Position numbers and translations under genes: made by a program. The notes under the pieces were generated by a model. The model ran no database searches. It saw only the letters and a program-made list of their open reading frames with translations, and had not been told where the DNA came from. From Betaproteobacteria bacterium (GTDB taxonomy: Bacteria; Pseudomonadota; Gammaproteobacteria; Burkholderiales; SG8-41): a DNA stretch of 64,000 bases. The DNA lies in NCBI GenBank assembly GCA_021730905.1, contig JAKFYK010000008.1, positions 1 through 64,000 on the forward strand. Direction: 5' to 3'. Position 1 is the first letter of the stretch, and each line of letters begins with the position of its first letter. Below, in pieces: positions 18,850-26,798 of this stretch.

Positions 18850-19829
18850 GATTTTTTGTCCAGTGATTGAAGCGCGATATCGGTGAGCGCCTGCAGCCAG
18901 TCGTGACGTTCGTTTAGACACGGAATGTAGTTGTATTCGCCGCCGCCGGCCTCTTTGAATATCTGCTTGCCTTCAATAGCGATTTCTTCGAGCGTTTCCA
19001 GGCAGTCGCTGACAAAGCCGGGGCAGATCATGTCGATGCGGTTGGTTTTTTGTTTGCCCAGCTCGGCGAGCACGTCGGCGGTGTAGGGCTTGATCCACTC
19101 AGCGCGGCCGAAGCGCGACTGAAAGCAAATCTGGTATTGATGCTCGCCGAGATTGAGTTTGGCGGCCAGCAGCTTGCCGGTTTTGATGCAGTGTTCCTGA
19201 TAGGGTTCGCCGCGGTCGATAGTGTATTGCGGCACGCCGTGAAAACTCATCACCAGCTTGTCGGGACGGCTGGCGGTGCGCATCTGGAATTCGCGCACGC
19301 TCGCCGCGAGCGCCTCGATGTAGCCCGGATGATCGTGAAAATTTTCTACCTTGCGTATTTCCGGGTGGTAGTCGAGTTCGTTCATCGCCGCTGTTGCGGC
19401 ATCCAGTGCGGTGGCGGTACTGCTGCGCGCGTATTGCGGATAGAGCGGCAGCAACACGATACGGCTAATATTTTTCTCTTTTAAAACAGATAGTTGCGTT
19501 TTAATCGACGGTTCGCCATAGCGCATGGCGTAATCAACAATCACGTCGCGGCGGCCACGTTCTCCGAGATAACCGCTGACAAACTTGGATTGCGCAACCG
19601 TGTGCGCGCGCAGCGGCGAGCCGTCTTTGGTCCAGATGGATTCGTAGCGTTTGGCGGAATCCTTGCTGCGCGTGGGCAGAATGAACAGATTGAGAATGAA
19701 CCACCATACGATCCGCGGAATTTCGACCACGTACGGATCGGACAGAAATTCCTTCAGGTATTTGCGCACCGCCGCCGGCGTGGGCTCGGTGGGCGTGCCG
19801 AGATTGATGAGGAGTACGGCTGAGGTCAT
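18846..19829 (-). CDS. hemH: Ferrochelatase
   Basis: 327 aa from the ATG at 19829 (MTSAVLLINLGTPTEPTPA), the standard HemH N-terminus; a 20-residue upstream extension is merely the translated heptamer repeat. Landmarks include LPLYPQYA, the active-site SFHGVPQ and YQICFQSRFG, and FVSDCLETLEEIAIEG. It inserts Fe2+ into protoporphyrin IX, the last step of heme synthesis. It is downstream of hrcA on the same strand and overlaps the following yvlD-like gene. Confidence 0.96.
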   Translation of the reverse strand: MTSAVLLINLGTPTEPTPAAVRKYLKEFLSDPYVVEIPRIVWWFILNLFILPTRSKDSAKRYESIWTKDGSPLRAHTVAQSKFVSGYLGERGRRDVIVDYAMRYGEPSIKTQLSVLKEKNISRIVLLPLYPQYARSSTATALDAATAAMNELDYHPEIRKVENFHDHPGYIEALAASVREFQMRTASRPDKLVMSFHGVPQYTIDRGEPYQEHCIKTGKLLAAKLNLGEHQYQICFQSRFGRAEWIKPYTADVLAELGKQKTNRIDMICPGFVSDCLETLEEIAIEGKQIFKEAGGGEYNYIPCLNERHDWLQALTDIALQSLDKKS

Positions 19830-19842
19830 TGCTAAGGGCGTT

Positions 19843-19915
19843 GTGAAGGAGTGAATGGGTGAAGGCGTGAAGGGGGGTACCCCCTTCACATCTTCACTCC
19901 TTCACCCTTTCACGG
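19843..19915. repeat. Heptamer-type palindromic repeat, hrcA/hemH
   Basis: Left arm: GTGAAGGAGTGAA, GGGTGAAGGCGTGAAGGGG; centre GGTACC; right arm: CCCCTTCACATCTTCACTCC and TTCACCCTTTCAC. The arms can pair almost throughout. It shares GGTACCCCCTTCAC exactly with the copies at 32709 and 50383. It lies between the hrcA stop and the hemH start. Confidence 0.85.
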
Positions 19916-19922
19916 TTCCTCT

Positions 19923-20936
19923 TCAATGCTGAGAGAGCGCGCTCGACAACAGTTTCGCCGTGATGTCCACGATGGGTATGACGCGCTCGTACGCCATGCG
20001 CGTGGGGCCGATGACGCCGACGGTGCCGACAACTTTGCCATCGACTTCGTACGGCGCAGTAACCACGCTGCATTCGTCCAGCGGCGACAAGCCGGCTTCG
20101 CCGCCGATGAACAACTGCACGCCATGCGCGCGGCTGGAAATATCCAGTAGTTGCAGCAGCCCGGTCTTGCGCTCGAACAGATCGAACAGGTTGCGCAGTC
20201 GCGCCATGTTGGACGACAGGTCTTCGATATTGAGCAGCTTGTTTTCGCCGGAGATCACCACGTCCGCTTCGGTTTCGCTCTCGACCTGGCCGCTGGCGTC
20301 CAGCGCCACCGTCATCAGCTTGGTCATATCCTCGCGCAACTCGCGGAGCTCCTGCTGCACGCGGCTGCGGATTTCAGCGAAGGTCAAGCCGGCATAATGC
20401 TGATTCAGAAAATTGGCGGCTTCGACCAATTCTGCAGGCGAATAGGCTTTTTCGGTGATGATGATGCGGTTTTGCACATCGCCTTCGGGCGTGACGATGA
20501 TCAGCAGGATGCGCTTTTCGGAGAGGCGCAGAAATTCGATGTGCCTGAAGCCCGCGCTGCGCCGCGGTGTCACCACCACGCCGGCGAAGCGTGTGAGTTC
20601 CGACAGCATCTGCGAGGCCGACGACACCAGCTTTTGCGTGTTATCCGGATGCAACTGGCCTTCGAGCTGGTTGATCTCGACGCGATCAAGCGGTTTGATG
20701 GTGAGCAGCGTGTCCACGAAAAACCGGTAGCCACGCGCGGTAGGCACGCGTCCGGCGGAGGTATGCGGACTGGCGATAAAGCCCATGTCTTCCAGATCGG
20801 CCATCACATTGCGGATGCTGGCGGGCGACAGATCCAGCCCGGCGACTTTGGACAGCGCGCGCGAGCCAACCGGCTGGCCGTCGGTGATATAACGCTCGAC
20901 CAGCGTTTTCAGCAGCAACTGCGCGCGATCATTCAT
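19923..20936 (-). CDS. hrcA: Heat-inducible transcription repressor HrcA
   Basis: 337 aa from the ATG at 20936 ([17 protein letters not shown]); an ATG four codons earlier is possible. N-terminal winged helix ([30 protein letters not shown]), then the conserved [17 protein letters not shown] and the C-terminal [15 protein letters not shown]. HrcA represses groESL-type operons through the CIRCE operator and depends on GroEL. No CIRCE site is seen in this window, so its targets lie elsewhere. It is divergent from nadK. Confidence 0.95.
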   Translation of the reverse strand: MNDRAQLLLKTLVERYITDGQPVGSRALSKVAGLDLSPASIRNVMADLEDMGFIASPHTSAGRVPTARGYRFFVDTLLTIKPLDRVEINQLEGQLHPDNTQKLVSSASQMLSELTRFAGVVVTPRRSAGFRHIEFLRLSEKRILLIIVTPEGDVQNRIIITEKAYSPAELVEAANFLNQHYAGLTFAEIRSRVQQELRELREDMTKLMTVALDASGQVESETEADVVISGENKLLNIEDLSSNMARLRNLFDLFERKTGLLQLLDISSRAHGVQLFIGGEAGLSPLDECSVVTAPYEVDGKVVGTVGVIGPTRMAYERVIPIVDITAKLLSSALSQH

Positions 20937-21061
20937 GGGCGTGACCATGCAGCTATTCTACCTAGTTGAGCGCGTAATGGTGAGATGAGGGGTGAAGTGC
21001 GGGTGCCGGAGCGCAACGGCAGAGTGTGTAACCCTCGCGCCGGTTGTGGTTTAATGCCGAT

Positions 21062-21931
21062 ATGAAAAAAACCTTTAAAACCATAGCGCTGATCGGCAAG
21101 TACAACAGCCCGGAAATCGCCGAGCCGCTGCTGAAGCTCGCGGATTTCCTGGCCAAGCGCGGCATCACGGTGCTGATCGACAAGCTAACCGGCGCGCATA
21201 TCCGCAACTCGCCCTATCCGATACGCGATCTGGACGACTTGGGGCGTGACGCCGAACTGGCGATCGTGCTGGGCGGCGACGGTACTATGCTCAACATCGC
21301 GCGCACGCTCGCGCCCTACGACGTGGCGCTGGTGGGCGTGAATCAGGGGCGGCTGGGATTTCTGACGGACATTTCGCTCGATACGATGTACGAAACGATT
21401 TCCGGGATACTCGACGGCCAGTGCGTGACCGAAGACCGCATGTTGTTGCAGGGTGAAATTCATCGCGGCGGCGAGCAGATGCTGGACGTGCTGGCATTCA
21501 ACGACGTGGTGGTGAGCAAGGGCGTCGAAGGCAATATGGTCGAAATCGAGGTACGCATCGACGGCGAGTTCATCTACCACCAGCGTTCCGACGGATTGAT
21601 TGTTGCCACGCCGACCGGCTCGACGGCCTATGCGCTGTCGGCGGGCGGGCCGATTGTGCATCCGTCGTTGCGGGTGATTTCGCTGACGCCGGTGTCGCCG
21701 CATACGCTGTCCAATCGGCCCATCGTGGTGGGCAGCGACAGTGTGATCGAAATCGTCATGAGAAGCGACAGCGACGCGCGAGCGCACTTCGACAGCCATT
21801 CGCATTACGCATTGCGCGACGCCGACCGCGTCGTCATCAAGCGTTACCCGCATACCATCAGCCTGCTGCATCCGATTGGGCACAGCTATTACCGGATGTT
21901 GCGCGAAAAACTGAACTGGAACCGGGAGTAG
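21062..21931 (+). CDS. nadK: NAD kinase
   Basis: 289 aa from the ATG at 21062 (MKKTFKTIALIGKYN), the usual NadK length. The GGDGTML motif, NQGRLGFLTD, and TPTGSTAYALSAGGPI substrate loop are all present. It phosphorylates NAD to NADP with ATP or polyphosphate. The order hrcA (divergent)-nadK-recN is typical of Betaproteobacteria and Gammaproteobacteria; here nadK and recN are pushed apart by a four-helix-bundle gene. Confidence 0.96.
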   Translation: MKKTFKTIALIGKYNSPEIAEPLLKLADFLAKRGITVLIDKLTGAHIRNSPYPIRDLDDLGRDAELAIVLGGDGTMLNIARTLAPYDVALVGVNQGRLGFLTDISLDTMYETISGILDGQCVTEDRMLLQGEIHRGGEQMLDVLAFNDVVVSKGVEGNMVEIEVRIDGEFIYHQRSDGLIVATPTGSTAYALSAGGPIVHPSLRVISLTPVSPHTLSNRPIVVGSDSVIEIVMRSDSDARAHFDSHSHYALRDADRVVIKRYPHTISLLHPIGHSYYRMLREKLNWNRE

Positions 21932-21937
21932 GTAAGG

Positions 21938-21951
21938 CGGTGAAGGAGTGG
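21938..21951 (+). repeat. Left half of a split heptamer-type repeat
   Basis: GGCGGTGAAGGAGTGG directly after the nadK stop matches the left arm of the family. The matching right arm is at 22325-22356, on the other side of the four-helix-bundle gene. Confidence 0.6.
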
Positions 21952-21955
21952 TAGA

Positions 21956-22312
21956 TTGAGGCGTAATCACCGGACGTTGCGGGTTTGGCAGGGTGCCATG
22001 GATTTGGTGAGTGAGATTTATGCAGTTACCGCTGATTTTCCCAAGAATGAACAGTTTGGATTGACGGCTCAATTGCGCAGGGCTGCTGTGTCAGTGGCAT
22101 CTAACATTGCCGAAGGTTGCGCGCGTGGCGGAACAAAAGAGTTGCTTTACTTCCTGAATGTTGCGAGCGGTTCTCTTTCTGAAATTGATACGCAGGTTGA
22201 AATTGCACACCGGCTTGGATATTTGGCCGATGTTGAAACTCTACGCAAACGGATTGACGGTGTATTCGCAATGTTGGTAGCGCTTATCGCAGCACTCAAA
22301 CGTAAGACTTGA
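21956..22312 (+). CDS. Four-helix-bundle protein (S23 / 23S rRNA intervening-sequence-protein family)
   Basis: 118 aa. A TTG start at 21956 gives the family's N-terminus (RTLRVWQGAMDLVSEIYAVTADFP); the ATG at 21998 would cut off helix 1. The segment FGLTAQLRRAAVSVASNIAEGCARGG and a C-terminal helical pair match the family. Function is not established; relatives are encoded in 23S rRNA intervening sequences and near diversity-generating retroelements (Avd). Base composition is lower in G+C than its neighbours. It sits between two arms of a heptamer-type repeat, which suggests insertion. Confidence 0.85.
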   Translation: MRRNHRTLRVWQGAMDLVSEIYAVTADFPKNEQFGLTAQLRRAAVSVASNIAEGCARGGTKELLYFLNVASGSLSEIDTQVEIAHRLGYLADVETLRKRIDGVFAMLVALIAALKRKT

Positions 22313-22324
22313 TATGAAGTACCT

Positions 22325-22356
22325 CATTCACGCCTTCACCCCTTTATGCCTTCACA
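22325..22356 (+). repeat. Right half of a split heptamer-type repeat
   Basis: CATTCACGCCTTCACC followed by CCTTTATGCCTTCAC matches the right arm of the family and ends 14 nt before the recN ATG. A left arm lies at 21938-21951. Confidence 0.65.
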
Positions 22357-22369
22357 GCGAAGCAACAGC

Positions 22370-24025
22370 ATGTTGCGAGCTTTAGCCATCCGCGATTTCG
22401 TCATCGTCGAGCACATGGAACTGGAGTTCGACTCCGGCTTCACGGTGTTGACGGGCGAAACCGGCGCGGGCAAATCCATTTTGATCGATGCGCTGGCGCT
22501 GGTGCTGGGCGCACGCGCCGACGCGCTGGTGGTGCGGCAGGGTGCGGAGCGCGCGGAAGTGAGTGCCGAGTTTGATATCGCCTCAACGAAGGCCGTCAAA
22601 AAATACATTGAAAAACAAGAGCTTGTAGATGAGGGCGGCTCATGTCTGGTGCGCCGGATTATCGATGCCAGCGGCCGTTCGCGTGCCTTCATCAACGGCA
22701 CGGCTGCGACTGCGACGCAACTGCGCGAGTTGGGCGAATTGCTGGTGGATATCCATGGCCAGCATCAGCATCAATCGCTGGCGCGCGCGGCTGCACAGCG
22801 CGAATTGATCGATGCGTACGGCAAACTTGAAGCGCAAGCCGAGAAGGTAGCTATCGCCCACCGCGACTGGCGCGACAAGGCCGAACGGCGGCGCGCGTTT
22901 GAGTCGAACGCTGCGGCTTATGTTGCGGAACGCGAACGTCTCGAATGGCAGGTGAACGACCTCACGCAACTCGATTTCAAGGCCGGCGAATGGCCGGAAT
23001 TGACGGCGGAGCATTCGCGCCTCGCGTATGCAGCGAGTCTGATCGAGGCCGCGGAGTTCGGCATGGAAACCTTGTCCGAAGGCGAGGGCGCGAGTCTTGC
23101 GCAAATCAACGGCGTGATTGCGCGGCTGAAAAATCTGCTCGATTACGATCCCAAGTTGAAAGAAGTGCTTGAGGTGCTGGAGCCGGCGCAGGTGCAGTTG
23201 CAGGAGGCGGTGTACAGTTTGCGCCACTACCAGCAGAAACTTGATCTCGATCCCAAAAGACTCCGCGATGCCGAACAGCGGCTGGATGCGATTCACTCTG
23301 CCGCGCGCAAATACCGCACCGAGCCGGAGCAGCTGCCCGAGATGCTGGCCAAAGCACGTGCGAGGCTCGATGAACTTTCACTCGCAGGTGACGCGGACGC
23401 CATGCGCAACCTCGAAGACGCCGCGCGCGATGCGTGCTTGGCCGAGGCGAAAAAACTTTCGGCCGGGCGGCGCAAGGCCGCAAAGCAGTTGGCCGGGAAA
23501 GTTACCGAAGCCATGCAAGCGCTGGCGATGGGCGGCGGTGTGTTTGACGTGGCGCTCAATGCGCTGGAAGAACCCGCCGCGCACGGATTGGAGAATGTCG
23601 AGTTCCTAGTGTCCGCGCACAAGGGCATGGCGCCGTTGCCGCTGGCGAAAGTGGCGTCCGGCGGCGAGTTGTCTCGTATCAGTCTCGCAATTCAAACCAT
23701 CACCAGCCAAGTGGCGCAGGTGCCGACGCTGATTTTCGACGAAGTGGATGCCGGTATTGGCGGGCGCGTGGCTGAAATCGTCGGCAAGCTGTTGAAAGAT
23801 CTGGGCAGGAAACATCAGGTGATGTGCATCACGCATCTGCCGCAGGTTGCGGCGTGCGGCGACCAGCAATGGCAGGTCGCGAAGAGCGCGGCCAACGGCA
23901 AGGTTTCGAGCAAAGTCACCGCGCTCGACAAAACGCAGCGCGTCGAAGAAATCGCGCGCATGCTGGGCGGCGTGAAAATCACCGATACCACGCGTAAACA
24001 TGCGGCGGAGATGTTAAAAGGCTGA
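22370..24025 (+). CDS. recN: DNA repair protein RecN
   Basis: 551 aa from the ATG at 22370 (MLRALAIRDFVIVEHMELEF). SMC-like ATPase: Walker A GETGAGKSILIDALALVLGARA, long central coiled coil (residues ~150-350), signature motif VASGGELSRISLAIQ and Walker B TLIFDEVDAGIGGRVAEIVG, then ITHLPQVAACGDQQW. It holds DNA ends during double-strand-break repair. An AT-rich stretch near codons 77-85 resembles the dispersed AT repeat. Confidence 0.96.
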   Translation: MLRALAIRDFVIVEHMELEFDSGFTVLTGETGAGKSILIDALALVLGARADALVVRQGAERAEVSAEFDIASTKAVKKYIEKQELVDEGGSCLVRRIIDASGRSRAFINGTAATATQLRELGELLVDIHGQHQHQSLARAAAQRELIDAYGKLEAQAEKVAIAHRDWRDKAERRRAFESNAAAYVAERERLEWQVNDLTQLDFKAGEWPELTAEHSRLAYAASLIEAAEFGMETLSEGEGASLAQINGVIARLKNLLDYDPKLKEVLEVLEPAQVQLQEAVYSLRHYQQKLDLDPKRLRDAEQRLDAIHSAARKYRTEPEQLPEMLAKARARLDELSLAGDADAMRNLEDAARDACLAEAKKLSAGRRKAAKQLAGKVTEAMQALAMGGGVFDVALNALEEPAAHGLENVEFLVSAHKGMAPLPLAKVASGGELSRISLAIQTITSQVAQVPTLIFDEVDAGIGGRVAEIVGKLLKDLGRKHQVMCITHLPQVAACGDQQWQVAKSAANGKVSSKVTALDKTQRVEEIARMLGGVKITDTTRKHAAEMLKG

Positions 24026-24073
24026 AAGGTGCGGACGGAATTGATTCATTGATCAGGGAACAAAGAAAACAGC

Positions 24074-24490
24074 ATGGCCAAAAAAACGAAGCAAGACCCG
24101 GTGTACGACGCCGGCATGAAAGCGCGCCGCCGCATCCTTGGCGACAAATATGTGGATCGCGCGGTGAAAAAAATCCGTCCGCACACGCGCGACTTTCAGG
24201 ATTACGTGGTGCGCAGCGCGTGGCAGGTGTGGGCGCGGCCGGGGTTGGACGACCGCACGCGGCGTTTGCTGGTGCTCGGCACCATGGTCGCGATCGGCCG
24301 CTGGGAGGAATTTGTGATGCATGCGCGCGCGGCGCTGGAAGCGGGGATGTCTATCCAAGACATCGAGGAGGTGCTGATTCAGCAGGGTATTTACTGCGGC
24401 GTGCCCGCTGCGAACACTGCGTTTCATCACATCAATGATTTGATTGATGCGCTGACCAAGGAAGGTGTGAAAATCAAGGGTTTAAAGTAA
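24074..24490 (+). CDS. Carboxymuconolactone decarboxylase (CMD) family protein
   Basis: 138 aa all-helical protein. GMKARRRILGDKYVDRA at the N-terminus, then DDRTRRLLVLGTMVAIGRWEEFVMHARAALEAGMSIQDIEEVLIQQGIYCGVPAANTAFH-type core with conserved His, split here over residues 60-120. This is the 4-carboxymuconolactone decarboxylase (PcaC) subfamily of beta-ketoadipate degradation rather than the CxxC AhpD type, since no CxxC is present. No other pca genes are nearby, so the substrate is uncertain. The stop codon is the start of AT repeat D. Confidence 0.82.
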   Translation: MAKKTKQDPVYDAGMKARRRILGDKYVDRAVKKIRPHTRDFQDYVVRSAWQVWARPGLDDRTRRLLVLGTMVAIGRWEEFVMHARAALEAGMSIQDIEEVLIQQGIYCGVPAANTAFHHINDLIDALTKEGVKIKGLK

Positions 24491-24513
24491 GTATTTGTTT
24501 TTATTGATATTTT
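24488..24513 (+). repeat. AT-rich dispersed repeat, copy D
   Basis: TAAGTATTTGTTTTTA followed by TTGATATTTT, 26/26 identical to copy A 21 kb away in the opposite orientation. Its first three bases are the stop codon of the CMD-family gene. Confidence 0.85.
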
Positions 24514-24663
24514 TTAGCATTACTGCGAAGTTGACGCACCGGCCACCGCAACGCTAGACTTTGTTCCGCCGGGGATAACGCAGGCTCCCCGCAATCTGTA
24601 ATTGCTCAAGACGCTGCGCGTCCAAGCTCTGCTTCCATCCTGAATTGAAAGGATTACGAAGCC

Positions 24664-25461
24664 ATGGACGTATCCATTACTCCGCAAGAACTGAAAGCCG
24701 AACTCGCTGGTGCACGGCCGCCGCTGGTGATCGACGTGCGGCGCACGCCAGCCTATCGCGGTGCAACCGAGACGATAGCTGGCGCGCTGCGCCGCGATCC
24801 AGCGGCCGTTACTGACTGGTCGCGTGCCCTGCCGCGTGCACGCGAGGTAGTGGTGTATTGCGTGCATGGGCACGAGGTCAGTCAACATGCCGCCAAAGCG
24901 CTGCGTGACGCAGGGCTTAACGCGCGCTTTCTTGACGGCGGCATCGAGGAAGGCTGGAAAGGCAGCGACGGGGCGCTCGCACACAAGCCAAAAGACGCGG
25001 CCACGCGCTGGGTGACGCGCGAGCGGCCGAAGATTGATCGCATCGCGTGCCCGTGGCTGATCGCGCGCTTTGTCGATGCCGATGCAGAGTTTTTATATGT
25101 GCCGACGCCGGAGGTAAAGCGCGTTGCTGCTGAACGCGACGCCGTGCCGTACGATATTCCGGATGTGGCGTTTTCGCATGTGGGCGAACTGTGCAGCTTT
25201 GATGCATTTATCAAAGCCTACCGGCTGGCTGATCCGGCGCTCGACCGGCTGGCGCTGATTGTGCGCGGCGCGGACACCGGGCGCCTTGACCTTGCACCGC
25301 AATCGGCAGGGCTGCTTGCGGTATCGCTCGGATTGTCGCGCAATTTCACCGACGATCAGGAGATGCTCAAACTCGGCAAGGTAATGTACGACGCGCTGTA
25401 TTCGTGGTGCAGGGATGGGCAGGACGAAACGCATTCGTGGAATCCGCAACTGGCGGTCTGA
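24664..25461 (+). CDS. Rhodanese - ChrB C-terminal domain fusion (chromate-resistance-type protein)
   Basis: 265 aa. Residues ~1-100 are a rhodanese domain with the catalytic Cys loop (VVVYCVHGHEVS) and PLVIDVRRTPAYRG. Residues ~110-260 match the ChrB C-terminal domain (RWVTRERPKIDRIACPWLIARF, DAEFLYVP, PDVAFSHVGELCSFDAFI, DDQEMLKLGKVMYDALYSWCRD). ChrB activates or regulates the ChrA chromate exporter; no chrA gene is adjacent. Fusion with a sulfurtransferase suggests redox or thiol sensing. It is convergent with fur. Confidence 0.8.
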   Translation: MDVSITPQELKAELAGARPPLVIDVRRTPAYRGATETIAGALRRDPAAVTDWSRALPRAREVVVYCVHGHEVSQHAAKALRDAGLNARFLDGGIEEGWKGSDGALAHKPKDAATRWVTRERPKIDRIACPWLIARFVDADAEFLYVPTPEVKRVAAERDAVPYDIPDVAFSHVGELCSFDAFIKAYRLADPALDRLALIVRGADTGRLDLAPQSAGLLAVSLGLSRNFTDDQEMLKLGKVMYDALYSWCRDGQDETHSWNPQLAV

Positions 25462-25512
25462 TGGAAATCAAATGCGCCAGCGGCGAGCGACAAGGCGTCT
25501 ATCAGTGACCCG

Positions 25513-25947
25513 TCACGCCTTCACGGATTTTCGCGGGCAATCGTCACGCATGCAGTCGGCGTAAATATGCAATGAATGGTCGTGGATCTTGAAGCCGCGC
25601 GCTTCGGCCACCTGCGACTGGCGTTTTTCGATTTCCGCGTCGTAAAACTCTTCGACGTGACCGCACTGCATGCACACCAGGTGGTCGTGATGACTGCCCT
25701 GATTAAGCTCGAACACGGCTTTATCGGATTCAAAATGGTGACGAATCAGCAGGCCGGCTTGTTCGAACTGGGTGAGCACGCGATAGACGGTTGCCAGTCC
25801 GGTGTCCGTGCCTTCTTTTTGCAGCAGCTTGTAAACGTCTTCCGCCGACAGATGGCGCACCGCACTGCGCTCGAATAACTCGAGTATGCGCAGTCGAGGC
25901 AACGTTGCTTTGAGGCCGCTGGTTTTGAGGTTTTCAGTGGAGTTCAA
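25513..25947 (-). CDS. fur: Ferric uptake regulator
   Basis: 144 aa. Winged helix (LKATLPRLRILELFE, EDVYKLLQKEGTDTGLATVYRVLTQFEQAGLL), then the metal sites HHDHLVCMQCGHVEEF and the His-rich HDHSLHIYADCMRDDCP. Fur represses iron-acquisition genes when loaded with Fe2+. It is divergent from bamE, the usual betaproteobacterial arrangement. Its last codons (SVKA) are read from a GTGAAGGCGTGA heptamer unit of the dispersed repeat family. Confidence 0.97.
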   Translation of the reverse strand: MNSTENLKTSGLKATLPRLRILELFERSAVRHLSAEDVYKLLQKEGTDTGLATVYRVLTQFEQAGLLIRHHFESDKAVFELNQGSHHDHLVCMQCGHVEEFYDAEIEKRQSQVAEARGFKIHDHSLHIYADCMRDDCPRKSVKA

Positions 25948-25981
25948 CGGCTTCTCTATCGGAGAGTGATCAGTCTGGGCT

Positions 25982-26002
25982 ATGATATTAGGAATTATTC
26001 AT
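25982..26002. promoter_or_regulatory. Possible Fur box between fur and bamE
   Basis: ATGATATTAGGAATTATTCAT is an imperfect AT-rich dyad reminiscent of the 19-bp Fur box (GATAATGATAATCATTATC) and lies 35 nt upstream of the fur start. Autoregulation of fur is common, but the match is partial. Confidence 0.35.
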
Positions 26003-26084
26003 GGTGGAAACCACACGTTGATGGCGTGGTCTATAGTGCACAACGAAGTTGCTGCGTTGCTCTCGCCATCCTCCCTGAAATACA

Positions 26085-26111
26085 AAAATGATTAGTAAAA
26101 ACATATACTTA
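26085..26111 (-). repeat. AT-rich dispersed repeat, copy E (forms the bamE start)
   Basis: On the minus strand: TAAGTATATGTTTTTACTAA followed by TCATTTT. The bamE start codon at 26088 and its first eight codons lie inside the repeat. Confidence 0.8.
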
Positions 26112-26780
26112 ATGGCTGTGCTCGTGTCGGCGGGCTTGGCCGGCTGCGGTCAGGTGCCATTGTTGCCCGGCGTGGGGCCGCATAAGATTGACATTCAGCA
26201 GGGTAACGCGGTTACGCAGGAAATGGTGGCGAAGTTGCAGCCCGGCATGACGCGCAGTCAAGTGCGGTTTGTGCTGGGCACGCCGTTGCTGGTGGATCCG
26301 TTTCGCGCTGATCGCTGGGACTATTTTTATAGTTACGCCAAAGGCGGCGAGGTGGTTGAGCAGCGCAAGCTCGCGGTGTTCTTCAAGGACGACAAACTTG
26401 TTCGCGTCGAGGGCGACGTGATCCCGGCGAAGCCTGCGACTGCAAAAGCCGCCGCCGACACGCCCAAACCTGTTGCGGCGCCAGTGAAGCCGGACGCAGC
26501 AAAGCCGGTTGCGGCAAAGCCGGACGCCACCAAGCCGGAACTGGCCAAGGCAGCGCCAACGAAGCCTGCGCCAGCCGAGGCAACTGCGGCGCCGGCGGCT
26601 GCGACGTTGACTACGGGGGACGGCACGCCGGTGGGTGCGGGCGTTAGCGTTGCCACGGATAAGCCGCTGGAGAAACCAGTGGACAAAACGGCGGTGGCAA
26701 AGCCCGCAGCTAAAGCAGAAGAAAAACCTAAAGAAGAGCGCGGATTCTTCGGGCGCATGCTCGAGAAAATTGGCTTGTAA
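26088..26780 (+). CDS. bamE: Outer membrane assembly lipoprotein BamE (OmlA/SmpA) with a long Ala/Lys/Pro tail
   Basis: 230 aa, about twice the usual BamE length. Lipoprotein signal MISKNIYLMAVLVSAGLAGC with the lipidated Cys at residue 20. The BamE fold follows to about residue 110 (IDIQQGNAVTQEMVAKLQPGMTRSQVRFVLGTPL, WDYFYSYAKGG, VFFKDDKLVRVEGD). Residues ~115-215 are a low-complexity Ala/Lys/Pro region, and the end (EERGFFGRMLEKIGL) is amphipathic. BamE is part of the BAM complex that inserts outer-membrane barrels. The signal n-region is encoded by AT repeat E; the next ATG (codon 9) would leave too short a signal. Confidence 0.88.
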   Translation: MISKNIYLMAVLVSAGLAGCGQVPLLPGVGPHKIDIQQGNAVTQEMVAKLQPGMTRSQVRFVLGTPLLVDPFRADRWDYFYSYAKGGEVVEQRKLAVFFKDDKLVRVEGDVIPAKPATAKAAADTPKPVAAPVKPDAAKPVAAKPDATKPELAKAAPTKPAPAEATAAPAAATLTTGDGTPVGAGVSVATDKPLEKPVDKTAVAKPAAKAEEKPKEERGFFGRMLEKIGL

Positions 26781-26798
26781 GGCGATGCGACAGGAAAC

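Noticed and set aside
19830-19889. N-terminal extension of HemH (and similar extensions of RecN, NuoJ and the FolP frame)
   Set aside because: The extra residues are translations of the heptamer-type repeats; internal starts give the standard family N-termini.
24491-24663. Possible structured RNA between the CMD-family gene and the rhodanese-ChrB gene
   Set aside because: Apart from AT repeat D and short GC-rich inverted bits (CCGGGG/CCCCG) I could not recognise any known RNA or a strong fold.
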